Below are positions 1-13,600 of a DNA stretch of 64,000 nt, one piece after another. Position 1 is the first letter of the stretch. The number at the start of each line of letters is the position of its first letter. The position numbers and the translations under genes were made by a program. The stretch covers positions 5,359,427-5,423,426 of the forward strand of contig NW_004955423.1 in the NCBI RefSeq assembly GCF_000276665.1, written 5' to 3'. This stretch comes from Chinchilla lanigera. Its lineage: Eukaryota > Chordata > Mammalia > Rodentia > Chinchillidae. The notes under the pieces were generated by a model. It saw nothing but the letters and a program-made list of their open reading frames with translations. It made no database searches and was not told the origin of the DNA.

Positions 1-119
1 GATAGGAAAGGGAAAGAAATTGCTCAAAGGAAGGAACAACTGGGATGAGGGAAAGAAGATCAAAGAAAGAAGGAAGGCAAAACATAAATATATATATAAA
101 TAGCTGCAATGACTGTATT

Positions 120-560
120 GCTGGTGTCTGATGGTGTATTGAAATGAACAGTTAATGCTCACAATTTTTTATGTTCTGATCGACTTTGCATGCTTGTGTC
201 TGGTGGTCTGAGCAACTGATTTGAAGGTAACAATATGCAATGGATTACAGTGGTGAACTCCTACCATCTTGTCTAGTGGAACTCTGTATTATCTCTAAGG
301 TTTTACTCAAGAATTATTTCCTTATTCTCTTTAATGGTTTGAGTAGTCTTTCATTCTTACATCTGATAATCTGAGCAATGTAGCTGAGGATAGCAATATG
401 CAAGGTAACAACCACTGTTGATTTGTGTTAATTTGTCTTGAGACGCTGTATCACTTTGAATGTTGTTGCTTTGATTTGTTTATGTTCGTGATACTGGTAT
501 GCTGCTGCTGTTCTATTTTTTTGTTGGTTTGTTTCTCATGTACTACTCTCTTTAAAATGA
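120..560 (+). repeat. dispersed repeat, copy 1, with internal duplication
   Basis: It is clearly similar to 21085-21390: shared blocks include ctctgtattatctctaa, attctctttaatggtttga and a final ctctttaaaat plus A-run. Within this copy a block of about 165 bp appears twice (ctgagcaactg.. and ctgagcaatgt..). The A-rich end and the neighbouring L1 piece suggest an L1 3' UTR or other non-LTR element; the family is not identified. Confidence 0.55.
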
Positions 561-965
561 AAAAAAAATGGATAAAGGGACTGAATAGACATTCTTTTTC
601 TTGACACAAGGTCTTGCTATGTAGCCCAGGCTGGCCTTGAACTCAAGGCAATCCTCCTGCCTCCCAGCTTCCCATGTGCTGGGGTTACAGGTGTGCACCA
701 CCATGCCAGGCTGAATAGACATTTTAAGAAAGAATGGCCAAAAAGTATATGTATATATATGGAAAAATGCTCAACATCATCAGAAAAGTGCCAAACAAAA
801 CCATAATAAGTCATCTTAGCACAATCATAATGGCTATTGTCACAGAAGCAAAAATAGCAAATGCTGGCAAGGATAAGAAGAAAAAAAGCTCTTAGATGCT
901 ATTGATGGTCATATAAATTAGTGTAGCACCTATGGAAACAATAGGTGCCTCAAAAAATAAAATAA
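560..965 (+). repeat. L1 LINE 3'-end fragment interrupted by B1
   Basis: Sequence such as gaaaaatgctcaacatcatc, atggctattgtcacagaag and aaatgctggcaaggat resembles the old L1 segment near the end of ORF2/3' UTR. A B1 at 601-711 splits it, leaving the 14-base duplication ctgaatagacattt on both sides. Confidence 0.65.
601..711 (-). mobile_element. B1-type SINE with TSD
   Basis: Reverse-strand 7SL-derived SINE (gcctggcatggtggtgcaca when reverse complemented). ctgaatagacattt at 581 is repeated at 711, marking the target-site duplication within an L1 fragment. Confidence 0.85.
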
Positions 966-966
966 A

Positions 967-1089
967 GCTGAGTGTGGTGGCACACGCTTGTAATCTCAGC
1001 ACTCGGGAGCCTGAGACAGGAGGATTGCCATGAGTCCGAGGCCAGCCTGGGCTACATAATGAGACCCTCAAAAAAAAAAAAAAAAAAAA
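967..1089 (+). mobile_element. B1-type SINE
   Basis: 7SL-derived: gctgagtgtggtggcacacg, then aggccagcctgggctacata and a 19-base A-run. Confidence 0.85.
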
Positions 1090-1248
1090 CTACTAGAAGT
1101 TCATTTCTATTCAAATATTTTATAATTATGTATTCTCAAACCTTTTGTTTTGAAGTAACTTTTCATCATTAACAAGTCTCCATTACTTCATATTAGGAGT
1201 TAGGAAAAATATTTTTCAATTAAATTCCATTTAAAAATACAAATTTTC

Positions 1249-1355
1249 CACTGGGTCTGGTAAGACACACCTGTAATCTCAGCACTCCAGAGAATGAGGC
1301 AGGAAGGTGGAGAACAGAAGACCAGCCTGGATAAGATAAAGAGAACTTCTCTAAA
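1249..1355 (+). mobile_element. degenerate B1 SINE
   Basis: cctgtaatctcagcactcca and agaccagcctggataag are recognisable, but much of the element has decayed. Confidence 0.6.
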
Positions 1356-1483
1356 AAAAGTTTTTTCTCTGAATAACTACAACTATCAATACAAATTTTT
1401 AAAATTCTACATTTTAGAGCCATATTAACCCAAAGCGGTGGGTTTATTTCAATTGGTTTATTTCTTATCTTTTAATCCAATAG

Positions 1484-1633
1484 GGTCATCCGTCACTTGT
1501 GAAAGCCCTGTCCAGCCTATACGAAAAATTTTATCCAAATCAAATCGACCCAAATAAAGAAATCCTTGTGACAGTAGGAGCGTATGGATCTCTTTTTAAT
1601 GCCATTCAAGGGTTAGTTGATGAAGGAGATGAA
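1484..1633 (+). CDS. KYAT3: KYAT3 coding exon w1 (first in window)
   Basis: This exon is 50 codons, phase 0 at both ends, with acceptor ..aatag and donor gtaagta. It starts [10 protein letters not shown] and ends GLVDEGDE. It holds [13 protein letters not shown], the glycine/tyrosine cofactor-binding turn of class I aminotransferases. By recollection of the human protein it covers roughly residues 103-152. Confidence 0.95.
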
Positions 1634-4600
1634 GTAAGTACATTGCCATTATTGGATTGTCTGTGTTAAACCCTGTCACTCACCCCATCTTTGAATCTTC
1701 CACTTAGTTTGTATTCTTTCTATTTCAAAGTGTCTTAGAATTCTGGTGCATATACTATGAAGTTAACAAATCTTAAATGTGCAACGGGATAAAATCCCAC
1801 GTGACTGAAACCCAGATAAAGATACTGTACATTTCCGCCATCCGGACAGGCTCCTTTTGCTTCCTCTCTTCCTCTCTGTTCTCCTCTTAGTCTGTCTTCT
1901 GTCACCACGGGTTTGTTCTCACTGCCCTTTTATCTGACATAAATAGAATCCGCTCTTGGGTCTGGCTTCTGTCATTTCTCATTATACTGCCTATTAGTAT
2001 CATCCATTGTATTGCATTAGTTTGTTCTTATTTTTATAGCCTACTTAGATAAAAGGAGGTGGAAGTAGGTTAGCAAGGTTAAGGGAAAAGAATCCTTTGT
2101 CTTCACTGCTAAGATAACCTTTAATCTGAACTCGAGCAGCAAGTGTTTGTTCTTCTTGTTTCTTTTCATGTGGGTATCACATTAGCAGTGCAAATGTAAC
2201 CGGAAGGCCCGGCCATTTCTACCACATAGCGCTGTGATGCAGGACCAGCGCCGGTACTTACCTCACTCATTTACCCCTGCTAATATCCCTGCTGTAATAT
2301 TTCCTGATCTCTTTCATTTACCCAGAATTTACTGAGACTCTCCAGTATGCCAGGCACTCTGAGAGAGGTGTTTAAAAAATAGTTTCTGTGTGGAAGGGGT
2401 TTCTTATCTAATAGAGAAGACAGATTTGTAAAGAGGCATTTCTGGAGCTGCGTCTGAAGTGAGAATATTTATCTTGATCTATACTGTTAACTTACTTGGA
2501 ACTCATGATTCTTTATCATGTTATTTTTATAAAAGCTACCTCCACCTACTTTACGTTGTTATGTTCACATCTGTAATTCCCTCCATGTACCAGACAAAAG
2601 GCTTTTGTAGGAAACATGTGCAGAATTTACAGTCACACTTTCATATACATAATCTCCTTTAATCCTATCATGTTTCCTCATATTTTCCTGTTAATCCTGT
2701 GCTGCTTCTCCTCCTCAGTACTCTGTGAAAATATCCCAGCGTTCAGCCCTTGCCTTCTTTTCTCTAGTCTTTCTCCCCTGAGCACTTTAATATTTTGTTT
2801 TTTATTTTATTTTATTTTTTTGGTTTTTCTCTGGTACCAGGAACCGAACTCACGACCTTGCGCTTGCCAGGCAGGTGCTTTGCCACTGAGCTAAATCCCC
2901 AGCCCCTGCACTTTAATATTTTGGAACTGCATGCATGTCATTTTCTTTTACACAGTCCCGTTTCATTTTATCCGTAGCACACGACCCTCTGAAGTTACCT
3001 AATTTAGCGGCTTGTTTTCTCTTTCACCATAAATCTCTAAGATATAGATTCTGGGAGAATTTTGGCTTCTTTAGTTTGGGGAGGTTGTTGTTGTTTTGGT
3101 GGTACTGGAAATTGAACCCAGGGTCGTCACACTGAGCTATATCCCTGACCCTTTTTTTATTTTGAGACACGGTCTTGCTAAGTTCTTGAGTGCTCCCCTG
3201 AGCTGGAATTTGCTATCATCCTGTCTCAGCCTCTCAGAGTGCTGGGACTGTAGATATGTGCCACCACACTCAGCTGAGAGGCAGGGCCTCAAATAATAAG
3301 TGCTCAAAAAGCACTCATCAAAAAAAAGAAGGGAATTATCCCACCACAAAGTAAAAAATTTAAGGTGAAGGGCATCAGCTGGGTTCTTTCCACTGTACTG
3401 CCCCTGTCCCTAGTCATTTTCCTAGATAGTGCTGTCACTTTCTTCTGGGCTCTATGTCTCCACCAAGTAATTCAGGTAGGTCCCCTGAGTCCCTAAGAGC
3501 CTCACAGATGAAGACGTCCCAGTCTGCTTGAGGTGAGGACCCATTCCTGGTTCATTCTTTGTCCTCCACAGTTCCTGACTCCAAACTTGCTGATTGAACT
3601 TTTTCAGCCTCAGTGTGAGTTGAATGATTAGTACAAAGGGGCTTTTAGGATGAGTGCCTCCCCTCAGAAAGACACTGACAAGGTATTTTACATCATAAGA
3701 AACATAAAGAGTAGCAAGTGACATTTAAAACAGCAATTTTTTACTAGTAATTTCATCCAACAGCAGGGCGTGGTGGTGCACACTTGTAATCCTAGCACTT
3801 GGGAGGCTGAGGCACGAGGACTGCCCTGAGTCCAAGGACAGCCTCCACTACATAACAAATTAAAGTCTGCCTGAATTTCACAGCAAGACACTATGTTTAT
3901 ATTCTATAATTTACATGTAGCAGTATGTGTGAAGTTAATCACTTTACTTAACAAATTATTTGAAAAATAGAGAACTACTTGCTCACACAGAAATACAGTA
4001 CTGTTATTTATACAAATGAACTGTAAGACAAGCATTCTAAAATTCAGTAGACTCTCACATGACCTTTAAAACAATAAATATGAAAAGCATAATAGCATGA
4101 AAGTTTCATGGAATATTGGTAGGTTTCAAAAAGTAGAAAGGAAAATTGAGTGTATACGATGGCTATGAATTATGTGTTCAAACTCACCCTGTAGAATAGC
4201 CAAGTGGGATACTGTATGAGCCTGGTGGGGTGGCTGGGCCAGCTGCACTAGTCCTCAGCTCAAAGTCCACCAGGAGGCGCTGGGGGCAAGCTTGCAGGGC
4301 AGCGGGCAGGGAGTGTATCCAGAAGACTAGGGGAAATCAACAGACTCCAGATACAGGGCACCTGGAGGGCAGTCGCTGGTGTCAGACACAAACAAAGGCC
4401 TCCCGGCTTGGCTTCCTGCATCTGCTGTCTGCTATGGGATGTTCTGAGGGGAAACGTCTTCACTCTCAGGATAATGCTTGTAAATTAGGGCTCCATGCCA
4501 GAGCATTGCAACGTTCTCTTTCTATACAGCCCTGCTCCTGTCACTGTGTAAAATATCATATATCATACATTCTACCTTCTAACTTAAAATAAAGATAAAT

Positions 4601-7600
4601 TATGATTTTGGTTAAACATCCCTTTGAAAATGTAGTGAGAGGTATGGGCTCTCTCCCCAAATATATCTTTTTTTGTACCGAGAATCAAACTCATGACCTC
4701 AAGCTTTCTGGGCAGGCGCTGTGCCGCTGAGCTACATCCCCAGCCCTCCCCAAATATATCTATCTATGCACATGTAAAATTTTCCCATTTCAAGCAGATC
4801 CACTGCAAGCCCATCCACAGATCTACAAAAAACCCCAAAATTCCCAGTTTAGACTCTTTTGACAAGATTAAATCCAAGGTCTCAGCCAGGCGTGGTGGTG
4901 CACACCTGTAATCCCAGCATCTCAGGAGGCTGAGGCAGGAGGATCATTGCAAGTTCAAGGCCAGCCTGGACTACAAAGTGAGCTCAAGGCCAGCCTGAGC
5001 TGCCTATGAAGACCCTGTCTCAAAAAGACAAACAAACAAACAATTAAATCCAAGGTCTCTTTCATTTAGACATTAGTTCCATGAAGATAAAAACTGCTTT
5101 CTCTTTGGCATCTCAATATAGAAATGTCCTTGCACATAGGATGTACCTAGTACTTGTGAATGAATTAATGATTGACATGCTGTGTTCTTAACTGCTTTTA
5201 TTTCAGGTCATAATAATAGTGCCTTTCTACGACTGCTATGAGCCCATGGTGAGAATGGCTGGAGCAACACCTGTTTTTATTCCCCTAAGATCTGTAAGTT
5301 TGTCAGTCAATTCATACGCTGTAAGAATTTAGGAAAATACTAATTACTTTCTCACCAATAAAGATTCTAAATTGTTTTGGGATAATTAACACACTAAGGC
5401 CAACCACAGAATCTTCTATTCACCTTCCATAGTATCATGTTAGCCATAGTTAGAGCTGGCTCCCAGGAAGGAAGATAGGCATTTTTAACAGCTGTCCATG
5501 TGGACCAGGTTCATTTGCCCTTTAACAGATGCAAGCCTAACACTCAGATCATCATGGCACTCAAAGCCCTGTTATTTCTGTTTATGTTCTTTGTTATTTA
5601 TTACCCCTGTTATTTATTACTCTCTTCTGTTTTGGTTTTTCTCCCCCTTCTGAATTCATTTATTTGTAAGCTAGCAAACATGAATCAATTTCTTTAAATC
5701 CCGTCTTCATTCTCCATGCCTAGAAAGCTGTTGGTGGAAAAAAATGGTCTAGTTCTGACTGGACCTTAGATCCGCAAGAACTCGAAAGCAAATTTAATTC
5801 TAAAACCAAAGCCATCATACTAAATACTCCAAACAACCCTCTTGGCAAGGTAAGTGAGCCTCTCTCTTTACGCAGGCTTTGACCTATTGTTTGCCCATAC
5901 GCTGAATAATAACTGGCTGTGCTCTTTCCTTCAATCCGTGCAGGTGTATACGAAAGAAGAACTCCAACTCATTGCAGACCTTTGTATCAAATATGACGTA
6001 CTCTGTATCAGCGATGAGGTTTATGAGTGGCTTGTATATACCGGACATAAGCATTTAAAAATAGGTACTGATTATTACATAGACTCACAAATCTCAGTGT
6101 ATTTGGGCACATGTGGGATAACTGATTGGAAAGGAACCCAGACTAGTTTTAAAATAGTCTTTCTCATCCATGTGCGTGAGATCACATGAGAGTAACATTT
6201 GAACGAATGATGCTTGTGTTGGGATCAACAAACAGCTTGAAAAACAAACAGTACAAATTTAGGGAGAGAGATTTCAGCACACACTCTGAAACAGTGAAGC
6301 CAGGGGCATTCTGCATTTGCTTGTCTTCTTGGCCTCGCAGTGAGAATCCTGCTCTTCCTGGGTACTTATAAACGGTGAGCCTCATTGCTCCGGAGAGACT
6401 CTGGACTGTCTGTGCTGAGTAGTTTGCTGAAATGCAAGGCAGAGGGAAGCAATGAGAGGGACAGTAGGCTGCTGCCACCCGGTCGTTGCCTGGAATTTTG
6501 CCATTGCTAGTGACAAATGCCAGCATAGTCTGGGGCGGCCTGAATTGTATCGACTAGGAGAATTATAAGCAGGGCTGGAAACTGAGTCTTTGCACCTGTT
6601 GTTTCTGTGTCTGGAAACACTTTTTCCCCAAATGCCCACCTGGCCTGGTCCTTCCCCTCCTTTAGGTCTCGTGCCTGTGTCGCTTCTCGTGACCACCACA
6701 TTTCAAATACTTACACCTCTTCCTCCAGCAGTTGCTTGGTCTTATTTTCTGTTTTATCTTGTTTTCCCTTTATAGTAATATCCAAATCTATGCATTCCAC
6801 TTTGAAACTGCAAAAAGTAGAGATTATCCTTTGCTGGCTTCCTCTAAATCCTCATTTTCCAGAATAGGGTCAGAAAAGTAGTATTGAATAAATGAATCAA
6901 ATATGAAATAGGGAAGGATGGTAAGGGATTGTGGCAGAAATAGATAAATTTAGAAATTAGTGCATATGTGTATACACTAATATTCTTATAGTGCATTACA
7001 AATCCCTGTAGCAATAAGAAAAAGCAACTGGTTGAGGGGATTAGAAAAGCAGTGAGCAAAAGAAGGAATAGGCAAAGAAATGCAAAGTATATTCCTATCA
7101 GAAAAGCTAGCATGCCGGGGATATAGCTCAGCGGCACAGCGCCTGCCTGGCAAGCTCAAGGTCATGAGTTCGATTCCCGGTACCAAAGAAAAGAAAAGCT
7201 AGCATATACTTGGACAGGGAGGCTCTTAGATCAGGAGATACCTGAGAAAGGTAAGTGATTTGATTTATGAGGGTATCAGAATAACTGGTACCAGTGAGGA
7301 TGAGAAAGTGGGTGATCCTAAAGGACCCTCTATGAGAACAAAGGATATAAACTTTGTTGCAGTGGTCAGCGGTTCTGAAACTTACTAAGTAGAGCACCTT
7401 GAAACCACAATATTCATGCTGAACTAGTGACATAATGAAACTAGAAGCAATTCTATTCCCAAATCAGAAGGAGTTTTTCCTGAGAAATCTGACAGTTCAA
7501 AATCAGTGTAAAAATCATAGTTCTATTCATACTTGTCTGTAACAAAGAGCAATTGAAAGAAACACGTTTGAATTTCTCTGATTTCTATTAATATTCATTT

Positions 7601-10600
7601 AGTCATGACTCGTTCGTTTCACCACATGTAGCATTCACTGTCAGATAAGTGGCAGCAATTGGGGCTGGGGATTTAGCTCAGCGGCAAAGCGCCTGCCTGG
7701 CAAGCGCAAGGTCGTGAGTTCGGTTCCCGGTACCAGAGAAAAACTAAAAAAAAAAAAAAACTGAAAAAAAAAAAAAAAAGTGGCAGCAATTGCCAGAGGC
7801 TTCAGAAAATTATGTGGAAAAAAATCTTAGAAGTGATTTTTAAAAATTCTGTCCATGAATGTGATCACGGGAGTGCCAGTGATTACACTTTGGGAACTAC
7901 TGCAAACGAGAGGTAAGGCAGGGGAGTTGTTTCCATGATTGATTTATATATATAAAGAGCCAGGTGCAGATCCTCATCTGTAGCAAATCCTGCTCCCTGG
8001 CAGGGGGACTGATACGTGGAACACGAATAGGAGCGATAGGGCATCTAGCACAGCATCTGAAGCTGGGAGGGAGCCAAGTAAGTTCGATTCTGCGGTCTAT
8101 GGGTTACTGGGCTTACCCAGGAACATTACACAAAGGAGGAGCAGATCCATGGGCAGGAACTCAGCCAAGGCCACTCCTACTTCTCATGGTGTAAACGCTT
8201 CTTAAGTTTGAGCGTCACTGGGCCATAAAGGAGGCAGTACCTAGAGGTAAGTGGACTTATTAAGCTTAATGATCAGGATCAGATTACAAAGGCATCATTT
8301 TTGGCAGTCATCAATATTTTGGTAAAAGCTGGACCGTAGTACAGAGTAAATTTTTCTCAGGGAAAATATAGTGTGTACAAATTACATCAGAACCCACGGT
8401 TGCCTATCTTGTTGACGCCCTGGATCTCACATCATTTGGACTATTTCCCAGTCGAAAGGTCAGTCTAACATGAACAATGAATTGTTTTGCAATTAACTCA
8501 GTTTAGCAATATTCATGATCATGTGAAATGATCTTGAAATTTATTGTTTGGACTTATGACTTAGAAGCTCACCAGGGTAAAGTGTAACCGTACTATTTGC
8601 TAAAGATATTCAAGACACATATTTTAAACTCAATTTTTTTTTTAGTTGTAAGGGGATGTATAGTTAAAAAAGAAAAACCTGAGTTTACTAGTTATTTAGA
8701 AAGCACAATTTGATTGTACCAAGACATAGGTATTCTATTAACTATGTCTGTTCATGGAAGATGCATCAGTTTGCGAAGTGCTGCAGTAGCTTCTCATGAT
8801 ACAGTGAGGCGCTGTGACACATCATGACATGAGCGTCATCTTCATGTTGCCACAAAGGCAGCTTTCCTGGCACAGCTGCTTCATTGTGTCTCTAATCTTT
8901 ATCTGACTTCTGTTAAAATCTAAATTACCTATGAATAACAGAGCTGCTTTGACTAAATTAAGCATTATTTGTCACTGATGGAAAGTACAAAGACTAGTTG
9001 CCTTCAGATGGAATCTCAATCTAAATTTGAGCTGTAATTTATTTTTCTAAAATCATTAGGCCTGAAAAGTTTTGGAGTTTTTTGTTTGAAGATTTTTTGT
9101 TTGTTTGTCTGTTTGTTTGGCTTTGCTTTATCTTTTTATTACCACATTCATAGGCCATGCTCTGTGCATTCATCTCTTTTCCTGCATATCCACACGAACT
9201 TTCATGTCCACAAATCTTCTGAGGTGGAGGGGACATGAGCTTCTAGATATTTTAACATTACCGACAGTTCTTTTTCTATAAAATGGTAGGATTTGCTCTT
9301 TTTGGTTCAGATTCTTAATGCAAATGATATTTCCCAGTCAGTAAAATGACATTTCAGTCAACAAAAGAAAACTTATCCCCCTGCCCTAACTTATATGAAT
9401 ACATTAATATTTGCAAAATTAATCAAAAATTCATTATAAGCTATTCAGCTGAACAGGTTACTCCCTTTGGGGGTGGGGAAGAAATCCACTTCTAAATTGC
9501 TAAAATAATTATTAATAAAATAGTTGCCGGGTGTGGTGGCACACACCTGTAATCCCAACAATCGGGAGGCTGAGGCAGGAGGGTTGTTGCAATTTCGAGA
9601 CCAGCCTGGGCTACAAAGTGAGCTCAAAGCCTGCCTGAACTGCATAGGGAGACCCTGTTTCAATATATATATATAGTTAACTCTTCTTAATACTATGACT
9701 AGATTTAATATTTGTGAACGAAATCTGTTTGCTATTAAAGTGAGTAGTTTTGGTTTCTTTTACATATAATGTATAGTGAAAGTATGTAAGAATTTTATTA
9801 ATTTCTCTAGATAACTCTTATTTCAAAGAATTTTTCTAGATATTGTTCTTATTCATAGGCCTTCCTGATTTGAGATATACTTGCACATTATTACATTAAA
9901 GGGAATGGCAGTCTGCATTGTACGTAGGTTAGACTTTCCTCTGGCATAATAAGAGTGGGGTGTGTGTCATGTTTCCTCCAGAATACTTTGGAAAGAAAAA
10001 AAACCTCAAGGGATATAATTATATCAAATATTAGAATATTTCTTTTTCAAACAGACCTTCTAAATATTTGTTTTATTTATCTTTTTGGATTTTGTTATGT
10101 TCCACAAAGGTTATATGTATAACTTTTGTGATTTATATAATTTTCCTACTGTGAAAACAGATATTTTAGCAGATATTTCACAATAGATTGAAATTACTTA
10201 TGCATCATTTAAAAAAAATTTTCTAGCTGCCTTACATTTCAGTAAGAAGATGCTTGCTTATGAGCAGATTACTTTGGAAAATCAGATCTCAGGCCCCCAG
10301 AACTATTTCTTTTCCCTTTGTGTGCCAGCACTTTTAAAGCAATATAAAAGTCCCCACAGCACTTCAGAACCCAAGTGGAAAAACTTGTGAGGTTGCATGT
10401 TAAGAAACTAACAGCTAAATTACTTGAAGAATCCAGCCCTCCGTGTTATAGTAGCATTCTCAGCTGATTCACAGACCCGTCAACTACTCTTTATACCAGC
10501 ATCCATCAAAATTCACAAACATTGAGTTTCACACCTCCAGACCTTTGTCACCTCTGTTGCCTGAGCAGTAGACAGCTTTCCTCCCCTTGTCTGCCTGTCT

Positions 10601-13600
10601 GCTGCTGAAAAGTCTCCCACATCTCAGCCCAGCTTCAGGCCGCAGGAAGCTGTCTGCCACTCGCTTTTCCGTCCTTCCAATCCCCGTGCCTACAGCTACT
10701 CAGCGCTCGTCACTCTGGGTTACAGTTCTGTGTGTCTCAGCCCTGTGCTAGAGTTAAGTTCTTTGAAGACAAAAGCTATTTCTTATATATCTCTATTTCT
10801 CCTAGATCTAGCTTACTCCCTGGCCCCTGGTAGTTGCTAAAAAGTATTTGGTGGATGACTGAATGCATAAAACGAAGGACTTTTAAAGATATTAATTGCC
10901 TTGACAACCTTTGTACAGTTGATTCTCCTGACTTATAAATTCCACATTTGCAAATTCATCAGATCCCTAAAGTAGATTTGTAACCTCAAAAGCAATACTC
11001 ATGGCACCTGAAAAAGGAGCAAACACTCTGACCCTACACATGTGCCCCAGTTGAGGCTCAACAGGGGACTCTCCACTTCCTCAGCCTGACTCTAAGGCTG
11101 TGATTTGTGGTGACTCGGCCAGTTAGAAAGCCCAGGCTCCGTGTAGAAGTGCGTGCACGCTCCTGAGCACAGGAAGGCTATCTCGTCTCACTTGGAGAAT
11201 GTGTCTGTTACAGCTTCCTTCAGCTATAGCTTCTGGGGGACATTAGGAGATGGAGCGGAAAGACACAGAGCTCCTTTTAAATCCATAGATACACTGAAAT
11301 CCACTGCATTGTACACTCTCTATGGGTGACTTACATGATTTGGGACTTACATCTCCGTACAACTGTAAGCAACACACACACGCATATGTAAATTAGTAGG
11401 CCTGCCACCAGAGCTTCTGATCCAGTAGGTCCGGGATGAGCCACAACTACTTCCTTTTCTTACATGTTCCAAAGTGTTGTTGATCCTGCTGACATATTAA
11501 AAACCATTAATCTTAGACAAAAGCCTGGGAGGCTGGGGATTTAGCTCAGCGGCACAGCACCTGCCTGGCAAGCGCAAGTTTGATTCCCGGTACCAGAAAA
11601 AAAAAACAAAAAGACAAAAGCTTGGAGAAACAGATCACAAAGAGGACAACTAAAGGGGTGGGTGCTTCCCAGTCACTCAAAACCGTGCCACAGGACCATT
11701 GTGTCTGAGGACTGTCACTGCAGCACTAGACACTGGAAGCCGCAGCGAGTGACTCCTGTCACTGGAGCTGGCCTGGAATGCTGCCTGTTGGTAGCGCTGC
11801 CACTCCTACTCTTGGAGACAATTTTTTCACTTAGAATTATTAAATCTGTGAGCATATTATTTTAATAAAGCACTGCAGTGTTCTAAAACATTGCAGCATT
11901 TTCAGCTACATGTGGGTTTAAAGTTACATTGTTTTTAAAAACTTGTTTCAGCCAGGTGTGGTGGCATATAGCTGTTATCCCAGCATTCAGGGAAGCTGAG
12001 ACAGGATGACTGCAATTTCAAGCCCAGCATGGGCAACTTAGTGAGATCCTGTCTCAAAATTAAAAAAAAAAAAAAAAAAAAACATTTACAGGCTGGGTAT
12101 AATGCTGAGTCTGAATGAAGGCCTTGGGAACTACTGAAATATTCGTACTAACTCTAATTAATATATTTACTGGCATTGAATTCATGTATCTTTGCTATGT
12201 TTTTAGATTATGCTAAGTATAGGTTGATTGGAGAGCAATTATTCAACCTTTCCCTCCCTTTCCAGCCACTTTCCCAGGTATGTGGGAGCGAACAGTCACG
12301 ATAGGAAGCGCTGGGAAGACCTTCAGTGTGACTGGCTGGAAGGTGAGAGGACTGGGGCTCAGCGGTGGCAGTGGCGGAGGGCTGCAGCTCAGGGGTGGGG
12401 GTGCACTCAGCATGTGAGCGGCCCCGGGTTCAATCTCCAGCACTCCCCTTGCCCAGAAAGAAGAAAAAGGTTGCTTAAAAATAGGGAGTTTTTTTGGTTT
12501 TACAGAGTGTTTTGTATTGTACATGCAAACAGACTCAGCACTTGGGAGGCTCAGGCCAAAGGATTATGAGTTCAAAGGCCAAAGGATTATGCGTCCAAGG
12601 CCAGCCTGGACTATATAAGGAAATTGTCACAAAAGATGGACAGATGGATAGATAGATGATAAATGATAGATGCATACATATTTATGTTATATAGATCTTT
12701 ATCTTTTAATTATTAACTTACACACCTTTCATGTTATTTCCTCTCTTTTGAGATTTAATTATTTCTTTAAAAGCAAGAAAAGTTAGCCAGGTATAATGGC
12801 CCACACCCATAATCCCAGCATTTGGGAGGCTGAGGCAAGAGGATCGCTGCAAGTTTGAGGCCAGCTTGGCCTACCTAAGTGAGTTTAGGGCCAGCCTGGA
12901 CTACATGGTACATGTGTCAAAAAAAAAAAATCTGTAAAAAACAAACAAACTAGAGACAGCTTAGTGATAAAGGCAGAGTTAGTGACTCCGCTTTTCCACA
13001 AAAGAGAATAGCATTGAAATGCTTCTAGCACTAGAATTGCACTGCTTTCATAGTGAGAACTTTTTGGAATTGCCTACATTTAACAATTACAGGGGCTGGG
13101 GATTTAGCTCAGCGGCACAGAGCCTGCCTGGCAAGTGCAAGGTCGTGAGTTCGATTCCCAGTACCGGAAAAAAAACAAACAAATAAACAAAAAAAAACAA
13201 TTATATTAACTATTCCCTTAGATCTGACATTGATATTCTATTAGATTATTTTTTGAAAGGTGTTTTTATCTCTTCTTTTCCCAGCTCGGCTGGACCTTTG
13301 GTCCTAATCATTTGATAAAACATTTACAGACTGTTCAGCAAAACACTGTCTATACTTGTGCAACTCCTTTACAGGTAGGTGACCTAGTGACTTGGGATGG
13401 GAGCATGGTTTGTTGTAAAGATGTCGCTTTTATATCGTGTATTTGAATTTAGGTCATCCCTTCAAGTCTTTCTTAAGAAAGACCTTCTAAAACAGCTGGG
13501 AATTTAGGAGCAGACACGTATTCAATGGTATCTAGAATTTTGTTTTGTTTTGATGTGTACACACATAATAAGTTACTTATGTATGTAGCTATTTATTGTA

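Larger units (their letters stand above)
1..1483 (+). other. KYAT3 intron (3' part)
   Basis: No exon seen. It holds a dispersed repeat with an internal duplication (~120-560), an L1 3'-end fragment (~560-965) split by a B1, and B1 SINEs at 967-1089 and ~1249-1355. The intron ends at the acceptor 1482-1483. Confidence 0.7.
1634..5206 (+). other. KYAT3 intron between w1 and w2
   Basis: No exon seen. It contains an L1-like piece (1740-2040), ID-like SINEs at 2831-2907 and 4668-4745 (both minus), a B1+ID dimer at 3090-3285, B1s at ~3762-3895 and 4884-5042, and an L2/MIR-like 3' end at ~5060-5166. The stretch 3900-4640 shows nothing I recognise. Confidence 0.7.
6065..12265 (+). other. KYAT3 intron between w4 and w5 (6.2 kb)
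   Basis: No exon or conserved ORF seen. It contains ID-like SINEs at 7114-7190, 7661-7779 and 11530-11610, B1s at 9526-9664 and 11951-12081, and an L2-like 3' end at ~10680-10870. The stretches 6070-7100, 7800-9520 and 9670-10550 hold nothing I recognise. Confidence 0.65.
12343..13284 (+). other. KYAT3 intron between w5 and w6
   Basis: Contains a B1 remnant (~12525-12635), a short GATA-type simple repeat (~12638-12665), a B1 (12785-12940) and an ID-like SINE (13092-13195). No exon seen. Confidence 0.7.

Noticed and set aside
4230..4592. 120-codon ORF on the plus strand
   Set aside because: It lies in an intron, overlaps an opposite-strand ORF, has low-complexity Arg/Ala-rich composition and no domain.
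7114..7190. tRNA-like box A/box B sequences at ID-like SINEs, which could be called as tRNA genes
   Set aside because: They are SINEs with A-rich tails and TSDs, and a degenerate cloverleaf; not functional tRNAs.
12228..12569. 113-codon ORF spanning KYAT3 exon w5
   Set aside because: It is in the wrong frame. The real reading of 12266-12342 is in another frame that joins w4 and w6.
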